Source of the DNA: Dermatemys mawii
Taxonomy: Eukaryota; Chordata; Testudines; Dermatemydidae
Reading direction: 5' to 3'
NCBI GenBank assembly: GCA_007922305.1
Contig: ML677335.1
Span: forward strand, 40,770,034 to 40,834,033
DNA length: 64,000 bases
Shown: piece by piece, positions 25,225-37,189 of the stretch
Position numbering within the stretch: position 1 is the first letter of the stretch
Layout: the number at the start of each line of letters is the position of its first letter
Made by a program: the position numbers and the translations under genes
Notes under the pieces: model-generated
The model's database searches: none
What the model saw: the letters and a program-made list of their open reading frames with translations, nothing else
What the model was told of the DNA's origin: nothing

Positions 25225-27003
25225 TGTAGGTCCCTACTCAGCAAAGAAGGAGAGCTAATAAGCGATGACATCAAGAAGGCCGAAGTGTGTCATGCAAAGT
25301 TTGCTTCTGTGTTTACTAAAAAGGTTAATGGTCACCAGATACTCAATGCAATTAACGTTAACAAGGGGGAAGGAACCCAACCCAGAACAGAGAAAGAACA
25401 GCTTAAAGAACAGACATATTAGATGTATTCAAGTCATCACAGCCTGATGAAATTCATCCCAGTTACTTAAGCAACTACCTGAAATAATCTTGAAACCATT
25501 AGTATTTATTATCAAGAACCAATGGAGGACAGGTAAGATCCCAGAGGACTGGAGAGAGCAAACAGAGTACCTATCTTTAAAAAGGGAGGAGCTGGGGAAT
25601 TATAAATATCAGTATAACTTCTCTATGTGGAAAGATACTGGAACAAATGTGACAATTCAGAAGAACCTACAAATCTCAGTTAGGGGCTGAAGGTCCTATT
25701 ATAATATAAATAATAATCAATTATCTTTCATCCAGAAGGATTCCAAACCACTTTTCAAACCCTGGGCTAAATCCTTGGATCTGAACTCCCAGCCAGTACC
25801 TTGCTTGTTACAACGTGAAAGAAAAATTAGAGTTAATTTACAGCCAGGTACCATATCAAAACCTGCAGAAGAAAATCCACCCTGTTCCTTTGCAGCATGC
25901 AGCTAAGAGGATGAGAAGATAAGTACCAACCAGCATGGCTTTAACAAGAACAAATGACGCCAAATCTAAGTGCCTCCATTGAGTTACTTGCCTAGTGGAT
26001 GGCAGCAGTAGACATGACATCTTGAGTTTAGTAAGGCTTTTGACACAGTATCAAATGACAGTTTCTTAAATAAACTAGGGTAATGTGGTCGAGATTCAAT
26101 TATTATATAGTGGATGCACATCTCGTTGGAAGATCACATTCAAAGAGCAGTTATCAATGGCTTGCTGTCAAACTGGGAAAGCGTATCTAGCAGGAACCTA
26201 CAGAGGTTAGTCCTGGATCCAGTTCTCTTCAATATTTTCCTTAATGACTTAGATGATGGAATGGAGAGTATGCTTACTAAATTTGTGGATGACACCAAGC
26301 GGAAAGGGTTTGCAAGGGGTATTGGAGGACTGGATTAAAATTGGAGTGGATTAATGTTCCAAACAATCTTGACAAATTAGAGAATTGGTCAGAAATCAAC
26401 AAGATGAAATTCACTAAAGATAAGTCCAAAGTATTTTAATTTAGAAGAACAAAATCAATGCACAACTACAAAATAGGGAATAGCCAGCTAGATAGTAGTA
26501 CTGCTATAAAGAATTAGCGTTACAGTGGATCAAAACTAAATATGATTCAACAATGTGATGCAGATACAAAAAGGGTTAATATTCCAGGGTATATTAACAG
26601 GAGTTTTGTATGTAACACATACAACGTAATTTTCATACTCTATTCAGCCCTGGTATGTCCAATTCTGGGCACCACGCTTTTGGAAAGATGTGGACAACTG
26701 GAACAGAGTCCAGAGGAAAGCAACAAAAATGATAAAAGATTTAGAAAACCTGACCTAATAGGAAAGGTTAAAAAAACAAACAAACCCAACAACCTGGGCA
26801 TGTATAGTCTTGAGAAAAGACGACTGAGGAGGAACCTGATAACAGTCTTCAGATATGTGGTGGGTTGTTATAAAAAGGGCAGTGACAGGCTAGACAAACA
26901 GCTGCCAGATATGATCTAGGTTTATTTGGCTCTGCCTCAGGACAGGGGATGGACTTGATGACCTCTCGAGGTCTCTTCCAACCATAACATATCTATGATT
27001 TAA
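25225..27003 (+). mobile_element. CR1 LINE with decayed reverse transcriptase
   Basis: The copy runs through much of CR1 ORF2. Around 26205-26310 one frame reads LVLDPVLFNIFLNDLDDG and KFVDDTK, the latter being the catalytic Y/FxDD box. Further fragments include 'ggtaagatcccagaggact' near 25530 and the C-terminal part near 26640-26920. The element ends at 'accataacatatctatgatt' (27003). Roughly 25665-25908 does not look like CR1 and may be a later insertion. Many stops and frameshifts show it is dead. Confidence 0.85.
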
Positions 27004-28036
27004 AGATTTTAATCTTGCACGTGAACTTCCAAGCAAGCATGAAGGAAATCATTCACTGATTCAGTTGATAGCCAGTTTTACGTGAAGTCTCACCACATTC
27101 TTTATTGAGATATGCATTATTAGAAGTACTTAATTTACCTCATTCCAATGGAACGGATGATGGTATCCTATGGATTTTTATTTTATTTAAACCAGTAATT
27201 TATGTAGCACCACAATTTTTCATGGTGTTTTACAGAAACATGGAGAAAAATTCCCTAACCTAAGAAAGCCCCTAAAAAACTACTTATTTACAGAAAAGTG
27301 TGGTTTTGGACAATAACAAGGAACATATGTAGGTAGCACTTCAAAAGAAATGTGTGGAATAGGATGGTAAAATTTAAAAGTCAGAATCATTTATGTTAGC
27401 ATCTGAGACCAAGTCATTACTAAAATGATTATGCCTTAGTTCATTAATTGAATTTCTGCTGTCTAGGACTCTAACCATCATGCACACATCCATGAAAAAT
27501 AGCCATGAGCCCATAACATGTACAGATTTCCCCCTTGAACTAGGAGACCCATCCATCTATTGTCACAGATTATTCTTTGCAAAGTATGTTGAAGTCACGT
27601 AGGAGCTTTCTCTTGACTGAGTGCTTTCCTAAAACGAATCATAGCTCACGATGCCTCAGTGCACTGTTTCATTAATTGGCATACCATGTGTTCATTATAA
27701 AAGATCAACACTAGGCCACCAGAATAATATATTAAAATATCTATAAGGCTGTGCTGAGAACAGACAAAGTAAGTAGAGTCAGAAATGGGAGTGAAAATCC
27801 AGTCTCAGCTCCCCCATTGTGGTTTATTATTGCAGCCCAGAGGGTGTCGTCATAGTGTGATCTGAACCAAAGAGCTGCAAAATCCTTCTATGGTACTTTA
27901 AGACCACAATTTTAGCTGTGTGAAAAGAAAATCCACCACTAAATTGAGGGACAGTATTAGAGATTACTTTTTTGAAATGCTGACACATTGGTGCTGGACT
28001 GATGGAGATTTTTATGTACATTTTGGCTATTTAGAT

Positions 28037-28285
28037 CAGTGGTCTTCAAAGTGGGGTGCGAGCACCCCAGGGGGTGTGTCAGATCCCCCACAGGGGGCCA
28101 TGGTGTCCTGGAGCCACTGTGTGATTGGGCCCGGGACAGCGCCAAAATCAGAAGTGTTCTATTTGTGTCCTGCTGAAATGCCGCCGAAAGCAGCAGCTTT
28201 GTATTTGGCGGCATTTCGGCCGCCGCACCCCCGGGCCACAGGAAAGCAGAAGAGGGCCACGGCCGGAAATGTTTGAGACACGCTG
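28037..28285. mobile_element. hAT-type non-autonomous DNA transposon, 249 bp
   Basis: It begins CAGTGGTCTTCAAAGT and ends GTTTGAGACACGCTG, imperfect inverted ends. It is flanked by a perfect 8-bp target duplication ATTTAGAT (28029-28036 and 28286-28293). An 8-bp duplication with CAG...CTG ends is diagnostic of hAT elements. The interior is GC-rich, unlike the intron around it, and has no transposase. Confidence 0.92.
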
Positions 28286-28656
28286 ATTTAGATATTTGAC
28301 TACCTACCATGTGCTTGGCCTACAAATGTGAATACCACTGTCTTCATCACTTGGCATCTGTTTTTAAAATATCTCAGCTACGTCAATTCAAGTGCCTCAG
28401 GAAGTATTCACTAATCTCCTTATTCACTAGCATCATCAATCATACCAATAGTTTATGTTGTTCCAAAGGATGCTTACCAAAAAAAAAAAATCCTCACCAA
28501 AGTAATGAGCTATCTTTCTCTTTATTTTATTCAAATAGATTAAAAATACCACAACTGTCAGTACACAGTAAATGTACACGCTTACACATGTATACCTCTC
28601 AATCCCAAAGAAATAGAATAAACTTTTTAAAGGATGCCTAATGTGTGTGTACACAC

Positions 28657-29316
28657 TGTGACAAAGCTCCAAGTCTGTACTTGTGGGTCCTGCGCTTCCT
28701 GGCAGATTTAGGGGCCTCAGAAACTCATCTAGGCCCCAGAGTGACCCTCCTTTCTCAGTATAATTGGCAAGAGTCACCACCTAGTGAGTTACCTTCATCG
28801 CAGGCCAGTATGGAAGATGGAAAAGGGGGGAGCCCGGGCCCATCCTCTACTCTGGACTCCAGCCCAGGGACCCTAATAGTATCAGCTAAGATGGCTGACC
28901 TTTTAGGCACAAAACACAATACAATTCCCTGGGCTACTTCCCCACTGCAGTCTCCGCTTCTTCAAACTCCACTTCACCCTTACCTCAGGGCCTCCTTCCT
29001 TCTGGATGATATGTTGTCCAACACTCAGACTCACCAACAGCATAACTTCCTTCCACAGCTCCTGACACCCACAGCCCACCTGACTAATTGGGAGGTTTTT
29101 ATCTGGTTTCAGCCAGTCCCTGATTGGCTTCAGGTGTCCCAGTTAGGCTAGCTGTTTCCACTCCTTTCTAGAAGGTTCTTAATTGGCCCCAGGTGTCTTG
29201 ACTGGCCTGGAGTAGCCTTTGTTTGGCTATCCAGGGAACAGGGACCTGCATATCCTGAGACTAATATACCTGCCTTCCAGCACTCTCCTATATCCTTCTG
29301 GTCTGACTCCGTCACA
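28657..29316. mobile_element. Probable solo LTR, 660 bp
   Basis: The block starts TGTGACAAAGCTCC and ends ACTCCGTCACA, giving TG...CA ends with a 6-bp inverted terminal match (TGTGAC/GTCACA). ACACAC lies on both sides (28651-28656 and 29317-29322), which may be a target duplication, though the left flank is a GT/AC simple repeat. It is GC-richer than the flanks. A 168-codon ORF inside has no recognisable protein. It resembles a widespread turtle repeat as I remember it; no internal retroviral genes are seen. Confidence 0.6.
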
Positions 29317-30251
29317 ACACACATACAGTTTATTCTAGATCTAGAGATATTCCTGGTTTCTGCAGTATTCCCCATTTTAAACTCAGGGAATATCACAAGA
29401 ATGAGTAATGTCTCAGCCTTTTAATGTCTGCTTATTGTGCATATATTGACATAGGCAAAGTATATGCATACACAATGTGCACACACATTGTACCACTATT
29501 GTATGAACACACACATGCAGATGAATAGATTATTTTTATTCTACTGATAAAAATCAAACAATACATTTCAACAGCAGAATATTGGCCATACAATTATTCA
29601 CAAGAAGTGGTAATGAAGTAGCTCCAATAGAGGTTGCATGCATTGTTAGACTGATGTCACCTTTTACAAACTAGGCACAACCAAAAATACCTTCTTGATA
29701 TCTCCCGTTCACTAACAATACTGTGCTGTCTGCTGTGAAACAAAGATACTTATATTCTTCTCTATCTAACTTGGCTACCTAATTTCTCTTCTGGTGCACA
29801 TCACCATAGTATCTAAGTACTCTTACATTCAACAGGAGCAAGAAAAATTCCAATGAAGTGGACAAGACTTCACTCCTCCTTAAAGGTTGCTGGGTCAGTA
29901 ATGTGTATGTGTCCATGCACACACGCCAAAGAAAGCTCACTTCTCTTCTCTCTCCTTTGTTTTTTCTTAGTTATTGTTACTGTAAGAGTGACTGTAAAGG
30001 ATGGATTAAAGAGTTCTGACAGTGGCCAGGTTTGTGGTCTCTTAACTCCTCTGGAAAGGAGTTGCATGGTATTTAAGGCAGCCACCAAGAAAGTCTGGTT
30101 TCTCAAATTGTAACTTGGAGACTGACAGGTTAATTCCCTGTGGAGCACAATGAATGAGCGATGTTGCAATCACAGAACAAGAGGCATACTTTTAGTTAGC
30201 TTGGTCAATTAAAGGAGGACATCATAGATGACAGATATCCTGATTTTCTCC

Positions 30252-30745
30252 TTAGAATTACAGAAATGTAGGATTGGAAGGGACCTTAATAGGTCATTAA
30301 TCCAGTCCTCTACACTCCAGGAAGGACTAAGTAATAACTAGAGCATTCCTGACAGGTGTTTCTCTAACCTGTTCTTTTAAAAACCTTCAATAATGGAAAT
30401 TCTACAACCTCCCTGAGCAATTTATTCCAGTGCTTAACCACCCTGACAGTTAGGAAATTCTTCCCAATGTCCAACCACTCTTGCTAAAGTTTGAGCCCTT
30501 TGCTTCTTGTTTTATTCTCAGAGGTAAAGCAGAACATTTTTTCTCCCTCCTCTTTGTAACTACCTTTTAATGAACTTGAATACTGTTACATTCCCCCCTC
30601 AGCCTCCCCTTTCCCAGATTAAACAAACTCAATTATTTACAATCTTCCCTCATAGGTTGTTTTCTAGCTCTTTAATTATTTAATCAGTCAACCCCTATCA
30701 TCACATCACCCTTGGTTTTTACACCTTTTATCCTTACCCGGAGAC
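30252..30745 (-). mobile_element. CR1 LINE 3' end, reverse orientation
   Basis: The plus strand reads 'ggattggaagggaccttaat', 'cagtgcttaaccaccctgac' and 'gcccttt', the reverse complement of the CR1 3' part. It is in the same orientation as LRMDA. The right end is gradual. Confidence 0.85.
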
Positions 30746-30839
30746 TTTCAGCAAGGTCTCCTACTATTTTCATCTCAACCTCGGTGCAAGTGTACACACT
30801 TTAGTATACAGACATCTAAGATACTGATTTGATTTCTCC

Positions 30840-31770
30840 TCTGTGTTCCCACTTGTCCCCTTTGTCCCAGATAGAACTGTCCATGCTCTCCCCAGATTTT
30901 GACTCGTCTCCCAGGTCTCCATGTTTTTGACTTACTTGTGGGCTTTTTTTCCTTCTGCTCCCATAAAACCTAGTTTAACGCCCATCTTGCTAGGTTAGCC
31001 AGCCAAAGATATCTTCCCCTTCCTCAGGAGATGGATGCCATCTCTGCTAGCAGTCTTCCTCCCCAGAACAGCATTCTGTGGTCAAGGAAGCTGAAGCCCT
31101 CCTGTCAACACCATCAGCAAATTCCTGCATTCCCCTCCAAGATGCATCTTTCTTTGCCTGGGTCCCTACCTTTGACCAGAAGGATCAAAGAGACCACCAC
31201 TTGCACTCCCCAACTCTATCACCCTTATTCCCAGAGCCTTGTAGTCACTTCTGATCTGCTGAGAGTCATACCTTGCAGTATAATTGATGCCCACGTAGAT
31301 GAATAGGATGGGGGTAGCAACGATAAGTCTGGATGATCCTCAACACTCCTTCCATAACGTTTTGGATACAGGCTCCTGGTAGGCAACACTCCACTCAGGA
31401 TACTAATCAGGCTGACAGATGGGTGCCTCTGTTCTCCTGAAATGGAAGTCACTGACCACCACTACCCTACATTTCCTTTTGGGAGTGGTGACCAGGATTC
31501 TCCCAGCTTTCGGGTACAGAGCTTCTCCTTCTCCACCTTTGGGGGGCAATGCCTCATCCCTTGTTGCCAGGGTAGCATAACTGTTGTTCATCACTATGGT
31601 GGGTGAGTTGGGATCAGGGATGGAGAACTGCCTGCTGCCAGAAGTAACCAGCAGCCAGGGTTTTCCCTGTGACAAAGCCATATCCTCCTTCCCCAGTGGT
31701 GTGGCAGCAGTCCTCTCCAGCTGGAGAGCTTCCTCAGCATTGGAGATTGCCATATGAATACTCATATTCT
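30840..31770 (-). pseudogene. CR1 ORF1 with SGNH esterase domain, decayed
   Basis: On the minus strand an ORF (31765-31403) ends KRKCRVVVVSDFHFRRTEAP, the start of the SGNH/GDSL esterase domain found in ORF1 of CR1 retroelements (block I normally VVVVGDS). In this copy the G and S of GDS are changed, so the nucleophile is lost. Downstream, out of frame, remnants of the remaining blocks can be read: TARYDSQQIRSDYKALGIRV, then LLRKGKISLAG before a stop near 30990. This type of domain is known in CR1-like elements (Kapitonov and Jurka described it). Together with 30252-30745 it may be one element lacking ORF2. Confidence 0.75.
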
Positions 31771-32354
31771 ATGGCAAGCAAATGGGGCATCACTGTATTA
31801 TGCTTTTGGCAGCTGGTGTGATTCAGGAGATGGGCGGCTGCATTGCAGATCATTTGGAGCTCCCACATTTTAAGGTCAGTGCAGTCATTCCCAATACAAT
31901 GAGCTGCAATAATCCAGCCTGGACATTATCAAGGCCAGACCTTGGTCTGACAGTATGCTCTACTCTTGCCAAGAGCAGATGGAGGAAGGTATATTTGGCA
32001 GCTGCACCTATCTGAGCACCCAGAAGCAGTGAGGAATCTAACTCCTAGGCTTCAAACCAATTTGACTCTTTGAAGACAGGTGCTATTTACCGCTTCAAAA
32101 CATTTCTCTTTTCCCTCCCAGCTTTCTGTTTGTCTTGCTCAGGCTTTGCTTCACCCATCTCCCTTCCATCCACTTGCTTATCTTGGCCAGGCAACAGTGC
32201 TACCAGAGACTGAAATAGCAAGATGTAGAGCTATACATTACTTACATTTGCAAATGTGATTGCTTCAATTTATTAATGATCAGAAGAGATTCAGAAGAGA
32301 GATTCCAAACATGAAGGGCGTGGTACCAAAAGGGAAGTTAACCTCTGAAAGAGA

Positions 32355-32665
32355 GGTGATGGTTATGTCTACACTGAAGCTGGGACCATGCTTCCGAACA
32401 CGGGTAGGCAGACAAGTGCTAGCTCCACCTGAGCTAGTGGGCTAAAACCAGCAGCATAGCAAGGGTGGCACTCAAGCCAGCTGCTAAAATACAAACCCAT
32501 CAGGACCCCCTACAGTATGTACTCAAGTGGCTAGCCTGAGCTGCTGCCCTTGCTACCCCTCACTACACTGCTATTTGTAGTGCATTAGCTCAAGCAGAGC
32601 GATCACGTATCTGCTTAGGCCCACTGAGAAGTAGACTCCTAGCTGCCGTGTAGACCACTGTGGGA
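32355..32665. repeat. DNA-transposon-like repeat with 'gtctacac' ends
   Basis: The left end 'ggttatgtctacactgaagc' and the right end 'agctgccgtgtagaccactg' form a short inverted match (GTCTACAC/GTGTAGAC). The body contains the partly mirrored phrases 'ctagctccacctgagctagt' and 'ctagcctgagctgctgccct'. No coding sequence. Confidence 0.5.
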
Positions 32666-33648
32666 TAACCACATATCTGTCTAGTAATATGCGAGTAGCT
32701 ATCCTCTCTGTCTGGGTGCAATATGTTATCATCCATCAGCACAAATGATGCCATTTCTGTTCCATCTTCTGACCTCAAGCCTGACTGGCAGAAGTACCAA
32801 ATCTGGTAGCAGACAACCTTCAGCTGAAAATGGTTCTTTGCTAGCACTGTATACAATTTGATGAAGATAAGAGGGTTGCATACAGGCAGTAGGTTGATAG
32901 GGCCAGGAATAGCTTCCTTAGTACTGACCAAACTTACTGCATACTTTGGGAACAAGTGATCTTCCAAACTGGCATTTATGCATCTCTGCGTAGGTAGATT
33001 CCCAGTTGTTTTTCACAGATATGAAGGGCATAGGTCTGAACTAAGGTTTCTTGTAGTATTTTAAGTCTCTCTTGTTGTGAGAATGAGACAGACTGACAAA
33101 GGGGAGGGATATTTCTAATCCTGGGCTCAATATACAGTTTCTTTTGCCTGCAGAGCATATCTTGAATCTAGGTGATCCTTCTTGTCAAATAGGGTGACTA
33201 TTCTTCATTACACGTGATGCCTTCTTCTTCCAGGGTAGTGTGAAGTTAAATCAGGATGGATACAGCAGTTCACTGTCCTGAAGAGTTCAGAGACTTATTG
33301 GCTGTTAAAGTGTTCTAATCACTGCTTGAGAACAGGACTAGGAATTTTTAGGCATCAAGACTACCTGCTTCTTCCACAGATTTTCACCATTAAGTATTTC
33401 ATTTCCTTCCCTTCTACTCCATACACCATAGGTCATCTCAGAAATGAAGTGGATTGTGAGTATTTCCCTTTTTGAACCATAAACTGATTCCTGTTTTATT
33501 CTAGATGGGTCTTCTTCTCATTGTTATGCCCTTTTCCACAGTGCTACTACATTCTGGCTTCTAACATCAGCACAGTCCATTATAATCTGATTCTCTATGG
33601 TACACGTTTCATTATGTTATTAAATATCCATGGCCCCTTGCAAATAGC

Positions 33649-33776
33649 TAGGGTGACCAGATGTCCCAATTTTATAGGGACAGTCCTGATATTTGGGGTT
33701 TTTTAATATGGGCCCCTATTACCACCCCCACCCTTACCTCATCCCAATTTTTCACACTTGCTATCTAGTCACACTA
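33649..33776. mobile_element. hAT-type MITE, 128 bp, complete
   Basis: Ends are TAGGGTGACCAGATG and ATCTAGTCACACTA, imperfect inverted repeats. A perfect 8-bp target duplication CAAATAGC flanks it (33641-33648 and 33777-33784). The interior 'cccaattttatagggacagt' is typical of a very common short turtle element. It is complete and non-autonomous. Confidence 0.92.
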
Positions 33777-35552
33777 CAAATAGCCAAGCAAAGGATATAC
33801 CAGTTGATGTGCTGCAGGAGGCTCACATGAACCCCTCATTCTTCAAATGGGTCATCCAAACTGAAGAGAAGGTTATAGAAGGTTTCCTTCCTCTGTATAC
33901 TGCCAAATATTCCCTGCCAAAGATCACTGATCTATAGAACTCATTTTTTTCCCCTTCTCTGCCCCTCCTGCCATTCAGACTGTACTAACAAATGTGTGCA
34001 TCCTTTGCTAAATTATTGACAGCACACTGCAGGAATGTACACTGGTATATGCAATTCCTTATCCTACTGAACAGCTGAGTGTTCAGAGATACACACGGAG
34101 AACTAGTCTTCATAATTTAAAAACTGCATTTGAAAAGAACTGCTGCATGAACCAAACCCTGCTCATCTTACTTTCAATTACTTTGAGTAACTGTTCACTG
34201 GACTAAGGCATGCAGGACTTGGTGCTACATATTGAATATCATAGTAATTCTAACAGAACCTCTTTAAATCACACTAATGATATTTCCTTCTCTGATTCTG
34301 TTCATTTAGCCTTGATTCAGTACAGTTTCCTCCACTTGGCAACAGGGGAATGCAGCACTACACACACACTGATCTGGCAACCCACACTGTTCTCCCCATG
34401 CTCAGAGAATGCTTCATCAGATTTAGTACCATGGGTAGGACCAGCGAGAATTTTTTGGTTTGTGCTGTGCTGTAGTGTGCTTGATCAAGGTTCTACTGGA
34501 AAAGCAAACAATAAAACAAAATTGTTGTCCATATCCAACCCTCAGAACCTTGCCATTAACCAGAAACCCAACCAAATTAAACTAGTACAGAGGAGATCTT
34601 TGGAACACAGAGGGCTACAATGGCAAGGTACTTGGACCCCAAGGTAACACCCAATTTTGCTCATATGTTTTCAATGTTTTCAATTTAAAAAGTCAAAGAT
34701 AAATGCGTGCAACTGTAATATTTGCAGCTACTTTTTATGTACCACAACAGAGGACTATAAATTGCTTTTCTGTTTGTATTTACTGTAATAAACGCCTGAG
34801 CAGCTTTATCCTTATACTGCTATTAGAAGATCTGTGCAGGCTTCATTTGACTTCAGCCCACAGTCTGATCATCCCTAACTTTGATGAATATAGGTGCATG
34901 TGCACATATGAACACATGCGCTAAAATATTGCTTCTAATGACAGTTAGCATGTGATTAAGTGCTTTGCTGGTTACCGATGGACTTAAGCATATTTTTAAA
35001 TGTTGTACTGAATTGCACCCAGGTTTAGATTGTCTACATCTTTTGGGGTTTTTGGGTAGCTAATGGGAAAGTCATAAATTCAGTGACTGACTCTGAACTG
35101 CACATGCACAGCAGCTGCCAAACTGTATATTGATCAACTGCATTAACAGATCACTACATCCAAGGAGTTTTTTTGTTTTAAAAAGAGGTATCCAATGTAT
35201 TAAAAGTTTATGCTGTTTCACTGCACGCTCTATTCCACTAGAGGTCAGCCTGCAACAAAACCCCAAGCAAACACGGGAACTGCTGCACGCTGTCAGCACT
35301 GACATTATTTTCTTTCTCTATTTTATCTATTAAAAAAAGATTCCTTCAAGCCATAACTTAGATCTCACGCTAACATGGAGCAACAGGAAGATATAATGGT
35401 GCATTTCATTTATGAATGACCTATAATAAATTACTGTGAAGTATTCCAGGTGCCAAGAGAGAGGCTGCTTTGTCTGCACACGAACTATATTTCACATACT
35501 TTAATTTGGCTGACACATAAAACTCATTTGACATTTTGCAGGTATTTCTTTG

Positions 35553-35561
35553 AAAGGATAT
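35553..35561 (-). other. LRMDA: U12-type 5' splice site
   Basis: The minus strand reads ATATCCTTT directly after the codon CAA (Q) that ends the exon. All nine bases fit the U12 AT-type donor, which pairs with U11 and U6atac snRNA. No usable GT lies at the homologous exon end. Confidence 0.9.
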
Positions 35562-35688
35562 TTGGTTCTTGTTGAGCGTTAAGGTATGGAGGTGGGGTAA
35601 CCTGGGTAACCGAAGGTCATTTCCGAGGAGATTGTTGTCCAAGATCAACTCTTCCAGGCAACTGAATGTTTTTAGTCCTTCTAGTGAC
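35562..35688 (-). CDS. LRMDA: LRMDA internal coding exon (LRR core), upstream of the U12-type intron
   Basis: This exon is 127 bp: one base finishing a split codon, then 42 codons. Read on the minus strand it begins [19 protein letters not shown] and ends [12 protein letters not shown], giving two leucine-rich repeats of the LxxLxLxxN type. From memory it matches vertebrate LRMDA (human has [17 protein letters not shown] and LHTLTLNKN at the same places). LRMDA is a small LRR protein needed for melanocyte differentiation; loss in humans causes oculocutaneous albinism type 7, and it is reported to work with RAB32/38 in melanosome traffic. The acceptor is a normal CAG after a pyrimidine stretch (35689-35691). 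There is no GT donor at the end: the reading frame runs straight into ATATCCTTTC, a U12-type AT donor. No stop or frameshift is seen. Upstream exons were not recognised in 35689-64000. Confidence 0.93.
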
Positions 35689-36865
35689 CTGCAAACGACA
35701 AAGACAACAGGAAAAATGATACTCCCATTAAATCAGAGAGGCCATTATGAGCTGAAATAAATATTTTAACCTTCCCTTTCAAGAGAGAGAACAGTTTTGG
35801 TTTGGCCCTGTCAGGAGAGTGAATGACAAGAATTAGTGGCAAGGGGAATGCTGGCACGGCAACACATCCTTCACATGCTGGCAGGATGAAGGATGGGGGT
35901 CACTTAGTGAGTAGCCAGGATCCAAAACAAAAGGCTTCAGATATGGGGCCTGCAGGATGAATTTGTCAATGTCTTGTGCCTTCAGGCACCCAGCCTCGCC
36001 TGACCCTAACCTCCATTCCCAAGATAAATAACTCTGTCACAGTTCACCTTCATTCCCTGGACACAAATTTAAGTTGTCATCCATCATTTCTGCCAAGAAA
36101 TATCATACCCCAACAACAATAATAAATACAACTTCAAGTATCATTTCTTAGTAGTTACCCTTCATGCAATTACAGGAAAAGCTGAGGGGATTTTTATTCT
36201 TTTTTTAACTACTTAATTTGCTACTGCTTGCATCTCTGTGACCAACATAAAATGTTTCAGCTCTGCAGAATTATTCCAGACACACAAGCCATATGCTTTG
36301 ATTTTAAAACCTGCTTTCCCAACCCAGGGTTCAAACTATAGAAAGCAGTTTTAAAAAGAAGAACTTTACAGCATAAAAATGCAAATGCCAGGTATCTGTG
36401 GGAAACCATCACCCATTTAGGAAAGTAGAGGAAAATACTGAGGAGCTAGCTTCCCTGCTCTGCTAAGGCACTTAATCCATAGTTAACTCTTAATTTCATA
36501 GGCTTGCACATTCTTAAAGCAGGAGGAGTGGGCAAGGGAGAAAAACCCACATTAATCAAGAGAGATGGCAGGTTATATGGAGCAAATGAACAGCCACACA
36601 TTCACAACTCATTCACCTACCAGACACCTAGAGAGATGCTGAGATTGCATGACTTGACAGCTGATCTACTATGCCCACCAGTGGGAAGATCATCACTGTA
36701 TCTCCTGGCTGTTTTATAAAATGTGATGAATAAGGCAGATGCAGTCTATACTATTTCTTTCTTTTCTAATGACATTTATACTAGGGAGATCTTCCCCCTT
36801 CCACTCCCCACCTCTTTCTTTGTTTCTTTTCACACAGATCCATTTAAAAAAAATAAGGCAAGTCT

Positions 36866-36867
<2 letters not shown>

Positions 36868-36897
<30 letters not shown>
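36868..36897. repeat. (GA)15 microsatellite
   Basis: An uninterrupted 30-bp GA run that gives rise to the repeated ER/SL dipeptides of the overlapping short ORFs. Confidence 0.95.
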
Positions 36898-36901
<4 letters not shown>

Positions 36902-37189
36902 ACACGTCACTAATGGAGGAAAATGCAGCAGTTAATAAGAAATGTGATTTTTTAATTGCATGGATTAATTTAATGTCCACCAAGTCAACAAAAACCCAGA
37001 TGCTGCTTCTGCAGATGCATCACTGCCTCCCCCATTGCCATTATGAAGCATAGTTAGAGGGTGCAAACTGAAAATTCCTATGTGGGATGTCAAACCTGCA
37101 ACCTTCAAACTAAAGTTTAAGGGCACTGTCTATTCAGTTATAAATATTCAGAAGTAAAAACCAGCACTCAAGTACTTAAATGGCACCTT

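Larger units (their letters stand above)
22791..35561 (-). other. LRMDA: U12-type (AT-AC) intron of LRMDA, 12.8 kb
   Basis: The intron is bounded by the two coding exons, whose joined frame fixes both ends to the base. It begins ATATCCTTTC (35561-35552), identical to the U12 donor consensus ATATCCTTT. It ends TTGACAC, with AC at 22792-22791. TCCTTAAC at 22814-22807 matches the U12 branch-site consensus TTCCTTAAC at 8 of 9 positions, and the second branch A is 17 nt from the intron end. A GT-AG alternative would not restore the frame. Contents: decayed CR1 (25225-27003), hAT element (28037-28285), probable solo LTR (28657-29316), CR1 pieces (30252-31770), DNA-element-like repeat (32355-32665), 128-bp hAT element (33649-33776). 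Nothing identifiable is seen in 22830-25220, 27010-28030, 29330-30250 or 33790-35550. Confidence 0.9.

Noticed and set aside
28645..29151. 168-codon ORF on the plus strand
   Set aside because: It lies inside the probable solo LTR, shows no known domain, and its openness is explained by GC-richer sequence.
31775..32030. Possible retroelement piece ('gctgcaataatccagcctgg')
   Set aside because: It resembles a reptile LINE phrase, but I could not place its class or ends.
34210..34647. 145-codon ORF on the plus strand
   Set aside because: No recognisable motif, no splice or promoter context, and composition typical of random intron sequence.
35421..35561. Continuation of the LRMDA reading frame past 35562
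   Set aside because: The frame stays open past the exon end, but similarity stops exactly at NKNQ, where the U12 donor begins; the extra residues are intron read-through.
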